DNA from: Verrucomicrobiota bacterium
GTDB lineage: Bacteria; Verrucomicrobiota; Verrucomicrobiia; Limisphaerales; JAHDYP01
DNA length: 64,000 nucleotides
Assembly: GCA_023383055.1 (NCBI GenBank)
Contig: JAHDYP010000003.1
Coordinates: forward strand, 43,255-107,254
Direction: 5' to 3'
How positions within the stretch are numbered: the first letter of the stretch is position 1; each line of letters starts with the position of its first letter. Positions 1 through 8,467 of this stretch are shown here, one piece after another. The translations under genes and the position numbers were made by a program. The notes beneath the pieces were generated by a model that saw nothing but the letters and a program-made list of their open reading frames with translations, did not search any database and was not told the origin of the DNA.

Positions 1-39
1 CCGGGAAATGAACCTGGAGATCGGTGACTTCGAGGAGTT

Positions 40-1008
40 TCACGTGAAGGTCAGGGCGTAGGGGCAGCGGACCGTGCGGTTGAGGGACGCCGCTGGCAGT
101 TCCACCGGTTCGATCTGTCGGCAATCGGGCTGGGCATGGGGGCATCGCGGATGGAAGCGGCATCCGGGCGGGACGTTGGGCAGGCTGGGAACCGAACCGG
201 GTATGGCGGTGAGCCGCGCGCGATCCTTCCCGAGTTGCGGGACCGAGTTCAGGAGCAGCCGGGTGTAGGGGTGCAGGGGGGAGCGCAAGACTTCCGGAAC
301 CGGGCCGGTCTCGACAATCTGGCCGGCATACATAATGGCCACCCGGTCGGCCAGTTGGGCGACGAGGCCGAGATTGTGGGTGATGAGCAGGATGCTCATG
401 CCGAATTCCTCGCTGAGATCGTCCAACAGTTCTAGGATTTGGGCCTGGATGGTCACGTCCAGCGCGGTGGTCGGCTCGTCCGCTACGAGCAATTTTGGGC
501 GCGACGCCAGGGCCATGGCGATCATGACCCGCTGTTGCATGCCGCCCGAGAGTTGGTGCGGGTATTCCCGGCAGCGCCGTTCGGGCGCCGGGATCCCCAC
601 CCGCTCGAGCAGCCGGATCACTTCGGGCCGATCGGCGGCCTGGGGCCGATGCTGCCGCAGGGTTTCCCTGATCTGGGTTTCGATGCGGAGCACAGGATTC
701 AGCGAGCTGCCGGGCTCCTGGAAGACGTAACTGACCACGCCGCCCCGCAGTTCACGCAGGGAACGGGGCGTCGCGGTGAGGACATCGCGGCCATCCAGCC
801 GGATCTGGCCGCGGAGATAGCGGGCCGGTGGCGAAGGGAGGAGCCGGGCAATGGAAAGCGCGGTGATGCTCTTGCCGGAGCCGCTCTCCCCAACCAGTCC
901 GAGGGTTTCGCCCTGGCTCAGCGAGAGCGAGAGGCCCTCGACCGCCGGCATGGCATTCGGTCCGGTCCCGAAGGCCAGAGTCAGATCTCGGATATCGAGC
1001 AGGAGCAT
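40..1008 (-). CDS. Oligopeptide/dipeptide ABC transporter ATP-binding protein (OppD/DppD type)
   Basis: Cytoplasmic ATPase subunit that would power peptide (or nickel/sugar-type Opp family) import through an inner-membrane ABC permease. Visible motifs are Walker A GESGSGKS, signature LSGGMQQR, Walker B LLVADEPTT and the switch histidine in LLITHN. The C-terminus carries the family's extension with four cysteines (CRFHPRCP, then two more), which in some DppD proteins bind an iron-sulfur cluster. The start at 1008 (MLLLDIRDLTLAF) is preferred: the frame runs open to 1113 but that would overlap the divergent neighbour and adds no family sequence. This gives 322 aa, normal for OppD. Its partner genes should lie beyond the left edge; only 39 bases remain. 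Confidence 0.9.
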   Translation of the reverse strand: MLLLDIRDLTLAFGTGPNAMPAVEGLSLSLSQGETLGLVGESGSGKSITALSIARLLPSPPARYLRGQIRLDGRDVLTATPRSLRELRGGVVSYVFQEPGSSLNPVLRIETQIRETLRQHRPQAADRPEVIRLLERVGIPAPERRCREYPHQLSGGMQQRVMIAMALASRPKLLVADEPTTALDVTIQAQILELLDDLSEEFGMSILLITHNLGLVAQLADRVAIMYAGQIVETGPVPEVLRSPLHPYTRLLLNSVPQLGKDRARLTAIPGSVPSLPNVPPGCRFHPRCPHAQPDCRQIEPVELPAASLNRTVRCPYALTFT

Positions 1009-1104
1009 GTGCGGGAACCAAAGCTTGCCCGGGCGACAGACACCGCGTACAAATAGCGGCATACGCGTGAACAGCAAACGGAAATCCTTCGTCTTATCGA
1101 TACC

Positions 1105-2397
1105 ATGAAACACCTCAACCAGTCTCTCTCACGTCGTCATTTTCTCCGGCGAACCGCCGCGGTCGCCGGTGGTGTCACCGTTGGTTTGGGATTGCCGCAG
1201 ATCCGGGTCCGCGCGGCGGCGGGCGGCGTTCGGGAGGGAGTGCGGGTCGGTTGCATTGCGGTAGGGAACCAAGGCAAGCCCCTGATGCTGCAGAACCACC
1301 AGAACGTGGTGGCGGTGTGTGACGTTGACCGGCTGCGGATGGAAGCCGCGAAGAAGGAGATCGAGGATCGCACCGGGCGCGCCTGCGCGGCGTACACGGA
1401 TTACCGGCGGTTGCTCGAGAACCGGGAGGTGGACGCGGTCATTATTGCGACCCCGGATCACTGGCATGCGCTGCAGACGGTGCATGCCTGCCAGGCGGGC
1501 AAGGATGTCTATGTGGAAAAGCCCCTTTCGCTCGTGGTCCGGGAAGGCCGCATCATGGTCGACGTGGCCCGCGGCACCAAGCGCATTGTGCAGACCGGCA
1601 GCATGCAGCGGTCGGACGACAAATTCCGGCTGGCGTGCGAGCTGGTGCGATCCGGGCGGATCGGGAAGGTGCACACGGTGCGCGTGGGTCTGCCGGCGGT
1701 CAATTTCAATGTCGAACCGGTTCCGGACAGTGCTCCGCCCCCGGAGCTGGATTATGATCTTTGGCTGGGGCCGGCGCCCTGGCGGCCCTACAACAAGAAC
1801 CATGTGCACTACAATTTCCGGTTCTTCTGGGATTATTCCGGCGGTCAGATGACGAACTGGGGCGCGCACCATCTGGATATTGCGCAGTGGGGGCTGGGCA
1901 TGGATGAGAGTGGTCCGGTCGAGATTGAGGCCACGGCGAAGTTCGACGCGCAGAAGCGCTATGAGGTGCCGGGCGAAAGCCTGGTGACCTATCGGTATGC
2001 CAACGGGGTGACGGTTTACTGCGATCAGGGGCCGGACCGCAAGATGGGAACGACCTTCGAGGGCGACCAGGGCACGATCTATGTCAACCGCGGCAAGCTG
2101 GAATCTGACCCGGCCGATATCATTACCACACCGCTCGGGGCGAACGATGTGCGCTTATACGTTAGCAAGAACCACATCGACGATTGGTACGGATGCATCA
2201 AGAGCCGGAAGCTGCCGATATGCGATGTCGAGATCGGGCATCGTTCCGCCACGGTTTGTCACTTGGGCAGCCTGGCGATGCGGACGGGGCACAAGCTCAC
2301 CTGGGATCCGAAGACCGAGAAGCTAAGCGGGAACGAAGCGGCAGCCCGGCTGTTGATGTACGAATACCGGGCGCCGTGGAAGCTGCCGGCCGCCTGA
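1105..2397 (+). CDS. Tat-exported Gfo/Idh/MocA family oxidoreductase
   Basis: 430-aa NAD(P)-dependent oxidoreductase of the Gfo/Idh/MocA family, probably acting on a sugar or cyclitol in the periplasm. The N-terminus has a twin-arginine signal (SRRHFLRRTAAV followed by a hydrophobic Gly/Val/Leu stretch), so it should be exported folded with cofactor by Tat; a tatA-tatA-tatC set is present at 35.9-37.2 kb. The Rossmann part begins at VRVGCIAVGNQG, the family motif is VEKPLSL near residue 140, and the C-terminal domain contains the family segment GGQMTNWGAHHLD. Such Tat-linked members are very common in Verrucomicrobiota and Planctomycetota. The substrate cannot be read from the sequence. It is transcribed divergently from the ABC ATPase with about 100 bases between their starts. 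Confidence 0.9.
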   Translation: MKHLNQSLSRRHFLRRTAAVAGGVTVGLGLPQIRVRAAAGGVREGVRVGCIAVGNQGKPLMLQNHQNVVAVCDVDRLRMEAAKKEIEDRTGRACAAYTDYRRLLENREVDAVIIATPDHWHALQTVHACQAGKDVYVEKPLSLVVREGRIMVDVARGTKRIVQTGSMQRSDDKFRLACELVRSGRIGKVHTVRVGLPAVNFNVEPVPDSAPPPELDYDLWLGPAPWRPYNKNHVHYNFRFFWDYSGGQMTNWGAHHLDIAQWGLGMDESGPVEIEATAKFDAQKRYEVPGESLVTYRYANGVTVYCDQGPDRKMGTTFEGDQGTIYVNRGKLESDPADIITTPLGANDVRLYVSKNHIDDWYGCIKSRKLPICDVEIGHRSATVCHLGSLAMRTGHKLTWDPKTEKLSGNEAAARLLMYEYRAPWKLPAA

Positions 2398-2444
2398 CGC
2401 GTGCGGTCGGCCAACTTCGGATGATCCGCGATGCGGTGGCCGTA

Positions 2445-3734
2445 TCAGGCGGCCGCACTGATGGTTTTGGGTTCCGGTGATTTGACGAAGAAGGTCACGA
2501 TCGCCGCAAGGACCAACAACACCGCCGAACAGTAGTAGGCGAAGGCGAAGGTCTGATAGGCATCGTAGACCCAGCCCGCCAGCAGCGAGAGCATGAATCC
2601 GCCCAGACCCCAGGCGGTGAAAACCAACCCGTAGTTAACGCCAAAGTTCTTCAGGCCATAAAAATCCTTCGTGATCGACGGGAACAGGGCCAGGTTCGCT
2701 CCGTAATTGGCGCCAATGAGGGCGGAAAGGACCGCGAGAATCACGGGCGAACCCAGGGCGTTGTCGGCGCCCGCCCGCGAGAGCATCAGGATCAGGACGG
2801 CCTGCATCATGAAACAGGCGAACAACGTGGCCTTCCGGCCAATCTTGTCGGAGACCACCCCGGCCACCACGCGGCCGGCGCCATTGCCGATCGCCAGGAC
2901 CGCCACCAGCACAAAGCCCAGTTGCACATCGGCCTGGACCTGCGCCATCTTCGCCAGCTTCGAGATGATCATCAACCCCGCCCCGGCGCCACAAACATAC
3001 ATGAACCAGAGCACGTAGAACTGCCAGGTCCGGAGCACTTCTCCGGGGGTGAAATCGGCTCGTTTCGTGGCGGCTCCCGGTTTGGGCGCGGCGGTGCCGG
3101 CAGGCACATAACCTTTGGGGGGCGCCTTCAGGATCTGGGCCAGGGCGACGACCACGATCAGGAACCCGATCCCGAGCGACAGCATCGTTGTGGGCACGCC
3201 AAAATGCTTGATCAGGCTGGAGGCCAACGGCGCGGCGTAGACGCTGGCCAGGCCGAAGCCGGCCACCACCAGGCCGGCTATCAGGCCGGTCCGCGCCGCC
3301 GGGAACCATTTGACCGCCGGGGGCGTGGTCGAGGCGTAACCGAAGCCGATGCCGGCACCGGCCAGGAGTCCGAAACCGATGATATAGCCCAGAGAAGAGG
3401 TGGTCAGGCTGGCGATGATCATGCCAAGCCCAACGAGCACGCCGCCGATCGTGGCCACGACCCGGGGACCGATCCGGTCCTGCATCCGCCCGGCCGGCAC
3501 CATCACGAGCGAAAAGACCAGGCAGGCCACAGAATAGGGCCAGGACTTGCCCGCTTCGGACCACCCCCACTCGGCGGGGATACTCTTGCTGACCACGCTC
3601 CAGGAGTACAGTACGCCAAGGGCCAGATTGATGCCGATACCGGCAAAAGCAACCTGCCAGCCGCGATTCAACGCGGGCGTCGGAGGCGAGGGTTCAAGCG
3701 TGCGTGTCTTGGGGGTATCGGAGGGGTTTGGCAT
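2445..3734 (-). CDS. MFS transporter, OFA (oxalate/formate antiporter-like) family
   Basis: 429-aa integral membrane carrier with about 12 hydrophobic segments. Typical features of the OFA subfamily are the first helix around AFAGIGINLALGVLYSWSV, the loop 2-3 motif GRMQDRIGPR, and a central cytoplasmic loop of roughly 20 residues rich in Pro/Ala. OFA members exchange small carboxylates (oxalate/formate, lactate, pyruvate), but the substrate here is not decidable. It converges with the upstream Gfo/Idh gene (47 bases between stops) and has no obvious operon partner. The start at 3734 gives a short hydrophilic N-terminus of about 25 residues before helix 1. Confidence 0.85.
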   Translation of the reverse strand: MPNPSDTPKTRTLEPSPPTPALNRGWQVAFAGIGINLALGVLYSWSVVSKSIPAEWGWSEAGKSWPYSVACLVFSLVMVPAGRMQDRIGPRVVATIGGVLVGLGMIIASLTTSSLGYIIGFGLLAGAGIGFGYASTTPPAVKWFPAARTGLIAGLVVAGFGLASVYAAPLASSLIKHFGVPTTMLSLGIGFLIVVVALAQILKAPPKGYVPAGTAAPKPGAATKRADFTPGEVLRTWQFYVLWFMYVCGAGAGLMIISKLAKMAQVQADVQLGFVLVAVLAIGNGAGRVVAGVVSDKIGRKATLFACFMMQAVLILMLSRAGADNALGSPVILAVLSALIGANYGANLALFPSITKDFYGLKNFGVNYGLVFTAWGLGGFMLSLLAGWVYDAYQTFAFAYYCSAVLLVLAAIVTFFVKSPEPKTISAAA

Positions 3735-3965
3735 CTTTGGTTTCTCGCATGGAGGGTGACGCGCTCACCGCGATCGAAACGGGCAGTTCGCTGGGCTACA
3801 TGACGATTACGGTGGCTTAAGGGAACGGGCGCGAGGTTAAGAAATCTCGCCGAGGTTTGTCCACCCAGAAATTGGATTAAGCCCGGGGACGAGTCTGCAT
3901 CCAGGGAGGCGGAAAGCATATTTTCATTGAGCAGGTGCGGGGGATCGTTGTCTTATGCAGGGACA

Positions 3966-5789
3966 ATGGGTTCGGAACCAACGAACAACGACGATAAGGC
4001 CGCCAAGACCGGGCGCGAACCGGGCTTGTTCGAGGAGTTGCTGACGTTCTGGCGGTCGCTGCCTGACAAGTGGTTGTTTGGGTTGCTGACATTGGTCTGG
4101 GCGGGACTGTTTCATTTTCTGGGCAACTCGACGTTTGGCTATCTGGACACACCTTCCTTGTTCGAGTGGTTGGGTTACACCTATCGCAGTGAACGGGAGG
4201 ACGCGCTCGGTCCGTTGATGCCTTACGTGGTGCTGGCCTTGCTGGCGGTCAAGCGCAAGGAACTCATTCCACTGGAGAAAGGGATATGGTGGCCGGCGCT
4301 GGCCCTGGTGGCAGGGGGCTTACTCCTGCACGTCGTCGGCTACCTGGTCCAGCAGACGCGGGTGTCGGTGATCGCGTTTTTTGTGGGGTTGTACGGGTTG
4401 ACCGGACTGGTGTGGGGCAGGGCGTGGCTGCGGAGCACCTTCTTTCCTTTCCTGCTTTTTGCCTTTTGTTTCCCGCTTGGGACCTTGGCGGACCGGATCA
4501 CGTTCCCGCTCCGGATGCTGGTGACTCATATCTCCGTGGGGGTGGCCGACTTTCTGGGTATCGAAGTGGTGCGGGTGGGGACCCAGATCATGGGCCTCGA
4601 TGGATTCAATTACGATGTGGCGCCGGCTTGCAGCGGGATTCGGAGTCTCATGGCGTTGATGGCCCTGACGGTCATTTTCAGCTTCCTCACCCTGCGGACG
4701 ACCTGGAAGCGGGCGTTGATGATTCTGATGGCGTTGCCGTTGGCGGTGGTGGGCAACGTGGCGCGAGTGGCGGGGGTGATCATCGTGGCGCAGGCGTTCG
4801 GGCAGGATGCCGGCACCCGATTTCACGATGGGGCCGGGTTCATCACTTTTCTGGTGGCGCTGGTTTGCATCCTGGTGCTCGGCAGGTTTCTGCGGGAGAG
4901 CCCCGTGCCGGCCGCCGAGGGCGGGATGGGTGACCCGAGCGGGCGGGACTTCACCTCGGCAGTGGCACCGGTTGCCCCGGGGCCGACGGCAAGAAGGGCG
5001 AGTGCCATGGCGGCGTTGGCGGTCGCGCTCCTGCTGATGGGGGTGGCGGCCGGTGGTCTGGCCTATGCCAGGACGAATCAACGCCTGGGCGAACCCGGGC
5101 TCGACATCGTGGCCGGGGAATTGCGCGACGAGGAGGGGATCGTGGCGGCGACGAACATCATTCGCTTGCCGGAGGAGGTGTTGACGTACCAATCGGAGCC
5201 CATGCCGGTGACCCGGCAGGAGCTGGACTGGTTGCCGGCGGACACAACTTACGGGTACCGGCGTTATATCGGGCCTGACGGCTTCCGGCTTGATCTCCGG
5301 GTGGTGCTGATGGGAACGGATCGGACGAGCATTCACAAGCCGGAGTATTGTTTGCCGGGGCAGGGTTTCCAGATCACCAAGTCCGAAGTGCTGAACCTGA
5401 GGTTGACCGAGCCGCACGCTTACGATCTGCCGGTGACGCGGATCATCGCCCGCCGGGTGGTGCGCCGTCCGGATGGTGAATCGCTCGAGTTGCGGGCCGT
5501 GTTTGTCTACTGGTTTGTGGCGGACGGGCAACTGAGCGCCGACCACCTGGAGCGGATGATCTGGATGGCGCGCGACCTGGTGTTTCGGGGCACACTGCAA
5601 CGGTGGGCCTATGTGAGCGCCTTTGCGATCTGCCTCCCCGGCCAGGAGGAGGCCGCTTACGGCCGGATGCAGGATTTCCTGGTGGAAGCGGTGCCGAAGT
5701 TCCAGCTCGCTACGGGGGTTCCGGTGACGGCGGACGAGGCTGCTCCGCGGGCGGGGTTGGTGAACCGCGGCGGCGGATCGACGCCATGA
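3966..5789 (+). CDS. Exosortase with C-terminal EpsI-type domain (fusion)
   Basis: 607-aa membrane protein. The N-terminal half (about residues 35-320) has multiple membrane helices and the exosortase catalytic triad: Cys222 in PACSGIRSL, Arg267 in GNVARV and His287 in FHDGAGF. Exosortases are transpeptidase-like enzymes that process PEP-CTERM-type C-terminal sorting signals during export of surface proteins with exopolysaccharide. The C-terminal half (about residues 345-600) has one further membrane helix and an EpsI-like periplasmic domain with the segment HKPEYCLPGQGF. In many proteobacteria EpsI is separate, so this is a fusion. ATG 3966 follows an AGGGA-like site; an in-frame TTG at 3927 would add 13 residues without family sequence. 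It is the first gene of a polysaccharide block (62 bases to the next gene). The subclass is not assigned. Confidence 0.9.
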   Translation: MGSEPTNNDDKAAKTGREPGLFEELLTFWRSLPDKWLFGLLTLVWAGLFHFLGNSTFGYLDTPSLFEWLGYTYRSEREDALGPLMPYVVLALLAVKRKELIPLEKGIWWPALALVAGGLLLHVVGYLVQQTRVSVIAFFVGLYGLTGLVWGRAWLRSTFFPFLLFAFCFPLGTLADRITFPLRMLVTHISVGVADFLGIEVVRVGTQIMGLDGFNYDVAPACSGIRSLMALMALTVIFSFLTLRTTWKRALMILMALPLAVVGNVARVAGVIIVAQAFGQDAGTRFHDGAGFITFLVALVCILVLGRFLRESPVPAAEGGMGDPSGRDFTSAVAPVAPGPTARRASAMAALAVALLLMGVAAGGLAYARTNQRLGEPGLDIVAGELRDEEGIVAATNIIRLPEEVLTYQSEPMPVTRQELDWLPADTTYGYRRYIGPDGFRLDLRVVLMGTDRTSIHKPEYCLPGQGFQITKSEVLNLRLTEPHAYDLPVTRIIARRVVRRPDGESLELRAVFVYWFVADGQLSADHLERMIWMARDLVFRGTLQRWAYVSAFAICLPGQEEAAYGRMQDFLVEAVPKFQLATGVPVTADEAAPRAGLVNRGGGSTP

Positions 5790-5850
5790 GCCGGGCAAAT
5801 TGCTTTTAAATTTGCGCATTCCGGGCACTTCTGCAGAATAGCGATTCGCG

Positions 5851-7242
5851 ATGCTTCAACGTCAACGCCAGTTCATCACGCAGGTGCACCGGTTTGTGGA
5901 CGCCGGTTTGGCCGGTTTGGCCTTCTGGCTGGCGTATGGGATGCGGGACCTGGGATACGTGACGGAGATCCTGCAGCGGTACGACATTCACCCCTTCTCG
6001 ACTTACGCCTGGCTGTTGTTGGTGATCATTCCGGCGGCTCCGCTCATTCTGCAGGCGCAAGGGTATTATGACCGGCCGCTGATGGCTTCGCGGCGGCGCG
6101 TTTTCTGGCAGCTTTTCTGGGGCAGCGTCTGGACGGTGGTGTTGCTGATCCTTATTTCGTTCCTGTTCCGATTGCAGCCGGCGCGCGGGGTGATCCTGTT
6201 ATTCGGCCCGATCAGCTTCCTGCTGTTGTTGATCAAGGAGGAGATCATTCGCCGGTGGGTGACCAGCGGGGTCGGCCAGGCGCAATTGCGGCGCCGGCTC
6301 ATCCTGGTGGGAGCGGCGTCGGACACCGAAAAAGTGCGGCGTGAGTTGGTGGAACCCGCCCAGATGAGCCTCGAAGTCGTTGCGGAGGTGGACCTGAACC
6401 GGACGACGGTCGATGAGTTCCTGAGACTGTTGCACGAACACGCGGTCAACGCCGTGTTGTTGACGGCGAAACACACCTATTTCGGGCAAGTCGAGAAAGT
6501 GATCGCGGCCTGCGAACTGGAGGGGGTGGAGGTCTGGCTGATGGCGAACTTTTTCCAGACCCGGATTTCGCAGACGGTGGTGGATGATTTCGCGGGCAGG
6601 CCGATGCTGGTGTTCCGCTGCACACCCGACGCGAGTTGGCAGGCGCTGTCGAAGCAATTGCTCGATTTGATCGGAGCGTCGGCGTTGCTCCTGGTTTCCT
6701 CGCCCGTGATGCTGGTGGCGGTCGCGGCGATCAAGCTGACCTCGCCCGGTCCGATCCTGTTTCGGCAGCAGCGCTGCGGCCTGAACGGCCGGCCCTTCAA
6801 GATGCTGAAGTTCCGCTCGATGGTCAGCGATGCCGAGCAGCGCAAGCACGAGATCGAGATCCTCAACGAGATGTCCGGCCCGGTCTTCAAAGTGACCAAC
6901 GACCCGCGCATCACCGCGGTTGGCCGGATGCTGCGCAAATACAGCATCGACGAGTTTCCGCAGCTGCTGAACGTGCTGCGCGGCGAAATGAGCCTGGTCG
7001 GGCCGCGTCCCCTGCCGCTCGACGAAGTGCGGCGGTTCGACGATCTGGCCCATCGCCGCCGGTTGAGCGTGAAACCGGGGATCACCTGCCTCTGGCAGGT
7101 CAGCGGGCGTAACAACGTGACCGATTTCAAGGATTGGGTTCGCCTGGATCTGGAGTACATCGACAACTGGTCGCTCTGGCTGGATTTAAAGATCCTGGCG
7201 CGCACCGTGCCGGTAGTCCTGCTGGGGACGGGGGCGAAATGA
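5851..7242 (+). CDS. Undecaprenyl-phosphate sugar phosphotransferase (polyprenyl glycosylphosphotransferase)
   Basis: 463-aa initiating enzyme for exopolysaccharide: transfers a sugar-1-phosphate from a nucleotide sugar to the lipid carrier at the inner membrane. The N-terminal ~115 residues contain four hydrophobic segments, followed by a CoA-binding/Rossmann-like region ([20 protein letters not shown]). A further helix at about residue 270-295 precedes the catalytic C-terminal bacterial sugar transferase domain, with [37 protein letters not shown] and [10 protein letters not shown]. The architecture matches the WcaJ/EpsE/PssY group. It lies between the exosortase and a sugar-nucleotide epimerase, consistent with a co-transcribed capsule/EPS locus; the next gene starts 31 bases downstream. 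Confidence 0.92.
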   Translation: MLQRQRQFITQVHRFVDAGLAGLAFWLAYGMRDLGYVTEILQRYDIHPFSTYAWLLLVIIPAAPLILQAQGYYDRPLMASRRRVFWQLFWGSVWTVVLLILISFLFRLQPARGVILLFGPISFLLLLIKEEIIRRWVTSGVGQAQLRRRLILVGAASDTEKVRRELVEPAQMSLEVVAEVDLNRTTVDEFLRLLHEHAVNAVLLTAKHTYFGQVEKVIAACELEGVEVWLMANFFQTRISQTVVDDFAGRPMLVFRCTPDASWQALSKQLLDLIGASALLLVSSPVMLVAVAAIKLTSPGPILFRQQRCGLNGRPFKMLKFRSMVSDAEQRKHEIEILNEMSGPVFKVTNDPRITAVGRMLRKYSIDEFPQLLNVLRGEMSLVGPRPLPLDEVRRFDDLAHRRRLSVKPGITCLWQVSGRNNVTDFKDWVRLDLEYIDNWSLWLDLKILARTVPVVLLGTGAK

Positions 7243-7273
7243 GCGGCGTCGAGCGCGAGGGGAGGGTGGGCCT

Positions 7274-8284
7274 ATGAAGCCAGTAAAGACCGAGCCATCC
7301 GGGCGCGGAGCGCGGCCAGCGAAAGGAGCAGGCCGGAAGGGTGGGGCACCGGTATCGGTCGTGACCGGGGCGGCGGGTTTTTTGGGGTCGCACCTGGTGG
7401 ATCTGCTATTGGCGCGGGGGCACCGGGTGATCGGGATCGACAATTTTGTGACGGGGAGTGTCGACAACATCGCGCATTTGAGCGGGCGCTCCGACTTTCG
7501 TTTTATCCAGCAGGACGTGACGGAGTTCCTCTACCTGGAAGGCCGGGTTGATTGTGTCTGGCATTTCGCGTCGCCGGCCAGCCCGGTGGATTACCGGGAA
7601 TTGCCGATCCAGACGCTCAAGGTGGGGTCGTTGGGCACGCACAAGGCCTTGGGGTTGGCCAGGCACAAGGGCGCCCGGTTTTTGCTGGCGTCCACCTCGG
7701 AGGTTTACGGGGATCCGCTCGTTCATCCGCAACCGGAGAGCTATTGGGGCAACGTGAACCCGATCGGGCCGCGGGGTTGTTACGATGAAGCCAAGCGATT
7801 CGCCGAGGCGCTGACGATGGCCTATCACCACGAGCACGGCATCGAGACCCGGATCGTGCGGATCTTCAACACCTATGGACCGCGCATGCGATTGAACGAT
7901 GGCCGGGTGGTGCCGGAGTTTGTCAGCCAGGCGCTCCGGCATCGGCCATTGACCGTGTTCGGCGACGGATCGCAGACGCGGAGTTTCTGTTATTGTTCGG
8001 ACCTGGTGGAGGGGATTCACCGTTTGATGGAACGTGGAGACGCGCTTCCGGTGAACCTCGGCAACCCGCGGGAGATGACCATACTGGAGTTTGCCCGGGA
8101 GATTGTTCGGGTGACCGGATCGCGCAGCCGGATTGTTCACCGGCCGCTGCCGAAGGATGATCCACGCCAACGGCAGCCGGACATCACGCGGGCGCGGGCG
8201 TTGTTGCGCTGGGAGCCGCGGGTGACGTTGACCGACGGGTTGAGACGAACGATTGAGCACCTGCGGGGAAAGGTTCGGCCCTGA
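7274..8284 (+). CDS. NAD-dependent epimerase/dehydratase, UDP-glucuronate decarboxylase-like
   Basis: 336-aa short-chain dehydrogenase of the extended type. After about 30 basic N-terminal residues comes the NAD-binding [10 protein letters not shown], then [11 protein letters not shown], the TSEVYGDP segment, and the catalytic Tyr-x-x-x-Lys in [12 protein letters not shown]. The segments [10 protein letters not shown] and [10 protein letters not shown] are typical of UDP-glucuronic acid decarboxylase (UXS), which makes UDP-xylose; related 4,6-dehydratases or epimerases cannot be excluded. A GGAGG ribosome site sits 9 bases before ATG 7274. Its place after a lipid-carrier sugar transferase indicates precursor supply for the surface polysaccharide associated with the exosortase. 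Confidence 0.85.
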   Translation: MKPVKTEPSGRGARPAKGAGRKGGAPVSVVTGAAGFLGSHLVDLLLARGHRVIGIDNFVTGSVDNIAHLSGRSDFRFIQQDVTEFLYLEGRVDCVWHFASPASPVDYRELPIQTLKVGSLGTHKALGLARHKGARFLLASTSEVYGDPLVHPQPESYWGNVNPIGPRGCYDEAKRFAEALTMAYHHEHGIETRIVRIFNTYGPRMRLNDGRVVPEFVSQALRHRPLTVFGDGSQTRSFCYCSDLVEGIHRLMERGDALPVNLGNPREMTILEFAREIVRVTGSRSRIVHRPLPKDDPRQRQPDITRARALLRWEPRVTLTDGLRRTIEHLRGKVRP

Positions 8285-8426
8285 AAGTACTGGTCATGGG
8301 ACAGTCGAACATGGTTGATTAGCCACATGCGCAATGACCGGAGAGACGTTTTTCTAATTGACCATGAACCGGTTTTTCAGTAACCACGGTCATTCTCTCA
8401 AGCGCGGGAAGACTAAAGGCTTACGG

Positions 8427-8445
8427 GGCGCGGCAGCGCGCCTTT
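8427..8445 (+). terminator. Weak intrinsic terminator-like hairpin after the polysaccharide block
   Basis: GGCGCG-GCAG-CGCGCC forms a 6-bp GC stem followed by only TTT. It lies between the epimerase gene and the pilus block (183 bases), so it may separate the two transcripts; the short T run makes it uncertain. The same gap also holds an inverted pair AATGACCG (8333) / CGGTCATT (8387). Confidence 0.35.
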
Positions 8446-8467
8446 GCCGCTATGTCAGGTCGTGTCG

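Noticed and set aside
4320..5828. Long minus-strand open frame (~500 codons) opposite the exosortase gene
   Set aside because: Arg/His/Gln-rich composition without any family motif; it is the antisense of a clearly functional exosortase and arises from GC-rich codon bias.
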